Positions 62,195 through 64,000 of a stretch of 64,000 nt of DNA are shown here, piece after piece. The notes under the pieces were generated by a model. It made no database searches, had not been told where the DNA came from, and was given only the letters and a program-made list of their open reading frames with translations. The position numbers were made by a program, and so were the translations under genes. This stretch comes from Mesorhizobium sp. B1-1-8 (GTDB lineage Bacteria > Pseudomonadota > Alphaproteobacteria > Rhizobiales > Rhizobiaceae): NCBI RefSeq assembly GCF_006442795.2, contig NZ_CP083956.1, positions 2,891,501-2,955,500 on the forward strand, given 5' to 3'. Position 1 is the first letter of the stretch; each line of letters begins with the position of its first letter.

Positions 62195-63133
62195 TTAAAA
62201 TGGACCGATCCGCGCCTTGAACACCCAACTCGATCTTCCCGTCTCGGGTGGAATGGGAGGGAACGGGGCTTGCTGGCGCACCAGTTTCAGAGCGAATTGA
62301 TCGAGCTCGACAGATCCTGAACTTTCGGCGAGTTGCAGGTCGCCGATGCTGCCGTCGGCCATGACGACGAAAATGACCCTTGCATTGTTGCGAGCCTCGG
62401 CCTGGATCGATTTCGACACGCGACGGCTGGCGCGGGCAAGCTTCTTCTGGACTTCACCGCTGTAGTGAGATTCCATGGCATTGCCGGTGGCCGCCTGTTT
62501 CTTGCCCTTGCTGGCAACGCCCCCCGCATCGCGCGCATCGCCATTTGCCGTGCCTCGCGAATCAGTGGCTTGACTTGACCCGGCCGATCCGGCGGGCGCG
62601 CTCGGGGCCGGTGGCTGCGCGGGTTCGGCAGGCGTCGCTTCGGTGGCTTCCGGCCGGATCGCGGGCGCTGCCGGCCCACTGCTCGCGGCGGGATCATCCT
62701 GGCCTGGGGTCTTGGCCGCCAGAATATCCGGTGCGCGGGTCGATTCCTTGACGGCTTCCGGCATCGCCGGCCCGCTTGCCGGTTGCAGCGCCTCCCCTGG
62801 CGGCGCGGGCTGGACGGTCCGGGGTTTGGGCGGCTGCGGATCCGGCACCAAGGCAATATTCACCGCTGCGGGCCCCTGATCATCCAAGGCGCTGCCGAGG
62901 ACGTTTGTGCCATTCTGATCGGCGCCTTCGGCCTGAATCGCCTCGATGGAATCGAACGCCCCGGCCGGTGCGATCAGGAATGCCGCGGCAACAGCGGCAT
63001 GGAGCAAGCCGGAGACGATAATCGCCAGCATCCATTTGCGGTCTCCGGCCCAACCCGTCGTCTGCGCAAGCGGCTCGGCCGGCGGGATCGCCAGTTCGCT
63101 CTCGGTGTCGGGAAGGGGGTTGATGTCCTGCAT
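62195..63133 (-). CDS. tonB: TonB-family energy transducer
   Basis: A 312-residue TonB-like protein. A membrane helix lies near residues 36-56 (LAIIVSGLLHAAVAAAFL), with the conserved His of the TonB S-H motif in it. A long Pro/Ala-rich spacer follows. The C-terminal domain has RRVSKSIQAEARNNARVIFVVM and the strand GDLQLAESSGS. It couples inner-membrane proton energy to the receptor encoded next on the same strand. The ATG at 63133 starts a family-like N-terminus; no ExbB/ExbD genes are in the window. Confidence 0.87.
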   Translation of the reverse strand: MQDINPLPDTESELAIPPAEPLAQTTGWAGDRKWMLAIIVSGLLHAAVAAAFLIAPAGAFDSIEAIQAEGADQNGTNVLGSALDDQGPAAVNIALVPDPQPPKPRTVQPAPPGEALQPASGPAMPEAVKESTRAPDILAAKTPGQDDPAASSGPAAPAIRPEATEATPAEPAQPPAPSAPAGSAGSSQATDSRGTANGDARDAGGVASKGKKQAATGNAMESHYSGEVQKKLARASRRVSKSIQAEARNNARVIFVVMADGSIGDLQLAESSGSVELDQFALKLVRQQAPFPPIPPETGRSSWVFKARIGPF

Positions 63134-63264
63134 GTCTCGCGACGAGACCTGCCGCAAGCGGCGCGAAAATGTCAAATCAAGATCGGTTGCCGCAAGCGGG
63201 GTGCCCAGCCGATGCCGGCCGGGGCCACGCAAAGGCGTCTCGTGCCGGCTCGAAGCTCCCGCCG

Positions 63265-64000
63265 TCAGCCTCCAAAGCGCAGGGTTGCCGCCAGCTTCAG
63301 CGTGATGCCCGGTTCATAGACGACCGCGGTGGTGCTGCCGTTCAGCGGGTTGGCGTATTTGACGTCGAACAGATTGTCGGCGCGGAAATCGACCTTGAGA
63401 CTGTCGGTCGCCTGATAGCTGGCAAAGGCGTTGACCAGCGTATAGTCCTCGGCCACCGGATTGCCCTTGGGCTTGCCATTGTACTGCACCTCGCCGCCGA
63501 CGGTCAGCTTGTCCTCGAGGAAGCGCAAGCCGAGCTGCGCCGTCACCTGCGAGGAGGGGATGGTGGCAAGGTCGGCCCGCTCGCCTTTGTAAGAGATCGT
63601 GTGACCATTGGTGATCGAGGCCGAGAGGCCCGCATAGCCCCAGCCGGCATCATAGACGCTTTCCAGCTCGAAGCCGTTGATCTTGGCCTTGGCGAAGTTC
63701 TGGTACTGGAAGCAGATCGGGATACCGGGGCCGAACGGGCAGCCGCTCGTCGGATCGAAGGGCGACAGCGTCACGCCGTCGATGTAATCGTCGACATTGT
63801 TGTTGAAGTACGCTGCTTTCAAACGAAACGCGTCGCCGGGCTCGAAAATGTCGTTCTGCCTGTAGTTCACGCCGAATTCGACCGTCTTGCCGGTTTCGGG
63901 CCTGAGATTGGGATTGGGCAGGAAGGGGAAGGTGACGCCGGCCGGGTGGTTGCCGCTGATCAGCGTTTCCGTCAGCGAGGGCGACCGGTAGCCTTCGGCA
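63265..64000 (-). CDS. TonB-dependent heme/transferrin-type receptor (C-terminal part)
   Basis: The C-terminal ~245 residues of an outer-membrane beta-barrel receptor that continues past the window. Visible barrel repeats are EGYRSPSLTETL, NPNLRPETGKTVEFGVNY, and the terminal LKLAATLRFGG ending in an aromatic-Gly-Gly. The EGYRSPSLTETLISG..HP pattern resembles heme receptors of the HmuR/BhuR type in rhizobia. The adjacent tonB gene supports it. The N-terminal plug and signal peptide are outside the window, so the ligand is tentative. Confidence 0.88.
   Translation of the reverse strand, partial: AEGYRSPSLTETLISGNHPAGVTFPFLPNPNLRPETGKTVEFGVNYRQNDIFEPGDAFRLKAAYFNNNVDDYIDGVTLSPFDPTSGCPFGPGIPICFQYQNFAKAKINGFELESVYDAGWGYAGLSASITNGHTISYKGERADLATIPSSQVTAQLGLRFLEDKLTVGGEVQYNGKPKGNPVAEDYTLVNAFASYQATDSLKVDFRADNLFDVKYANPLNGSTTAVVYEPGITLKLAATLRFGG

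Overview
The window is high-GC (roughly 60-65%) chromosomal DNA from an alphaproteobacterium of the order Hyphomicrobiales. Gene content and intergenic repeats point to a Mesorhizobium-like organism. The clearest marker is the very-long-chain (C28) lipid A acylation cluster at 42.9-47.8 kb (acpXL, two fabF-like genes, a zinc dehydrogenase, lpxXL). Other pointers are a betaine-homocysteine methyltransferase, non-pyrrolysine MttB-family methyltransferases and PutA under a divergent Lrp-type regulator. Genus is inferred from overall impression; no database search was run.

Region 1 (0-7.4 kb) holds a DUF4893 protein, an epimerase, a hypothetical protein and then a corrinoid methyl-transfer module: DUF1638 protein, cobalamin-binding protein, MttB-family methyltransferase and an eight-cysteine Fe-S protein. 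An entericidin-like lipoprotein of 44 residues lies inside this module. Region 2 (7.48-8.78 kb) is a complete IS4-family insertion sequence with 20-bp perfect ends and a 9-bp target duplication. Region 3 (8.8-16.2 kb) holds an ECF sigma factor with a VWA/YfbK-type membrane protein, betaine-homocysteine methyltransferase next to an XRE regulator, a membrane desaturase/hydroxylase and a PhnD-like binding protein.

Region 4 (16.1-21.8 kb) is a minus-strand operon: a second MttB-family protein, a dimethylglycine-dehydrogenase-like FAD/GcvT fusion, and an M24-fold protein that keeps every metal ligand and both proposed catalytic residues of the DMSP lyase DddP. Region 5 (22-35.6 kb) carries a phospholipase-D-like protein, an MFS carrier, a prolyl oligopeptidase and a class III aminotransferase. 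It also has a valine-type pair (acyl-CoA dehydrogenase, mmsB). A cupin of the DMSP-lyase superfamily follows, its stop codon overlapping the start of cobQ. TerB and Nudix proteins close the region.

Region 6 (35.7-42.9 kb) is a complete peptide/opine-type ABC transporter with a linked M20 deacylase, plus an L,D-transpeptidase. Region 7 (42.9-49.6 kb) is the C28 lipid A cluster, then a slipin preceded on the same strand by two abutting, imperfect tRNA-like sequences. Region 8 (49.8-64 kb) holds an RHH/SRPBCC pair, a histidine phosphatase, an AEC carrier, succinate-semialdehyde dehydrogenase, aldose epimerase and a KDG-type kinase. It ends with a FixH-like/cytochrome c peroxidase pair, Lrp-PutA, TonB and the C-terminal part of a heme/transferrin-type TonB-dependent receptor that runs off the window.

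The common thread is breakdown of methylated onium compounds (betaines, possibly DMSP) by both corrinoid and flavin/folate routes, with a cobalamin biosynthesis gene nearby. The most interesting leads are the DddP-like operon, the cupin-cobQ coupling, the corrinoid module and the slipin/tRNA-like locus.
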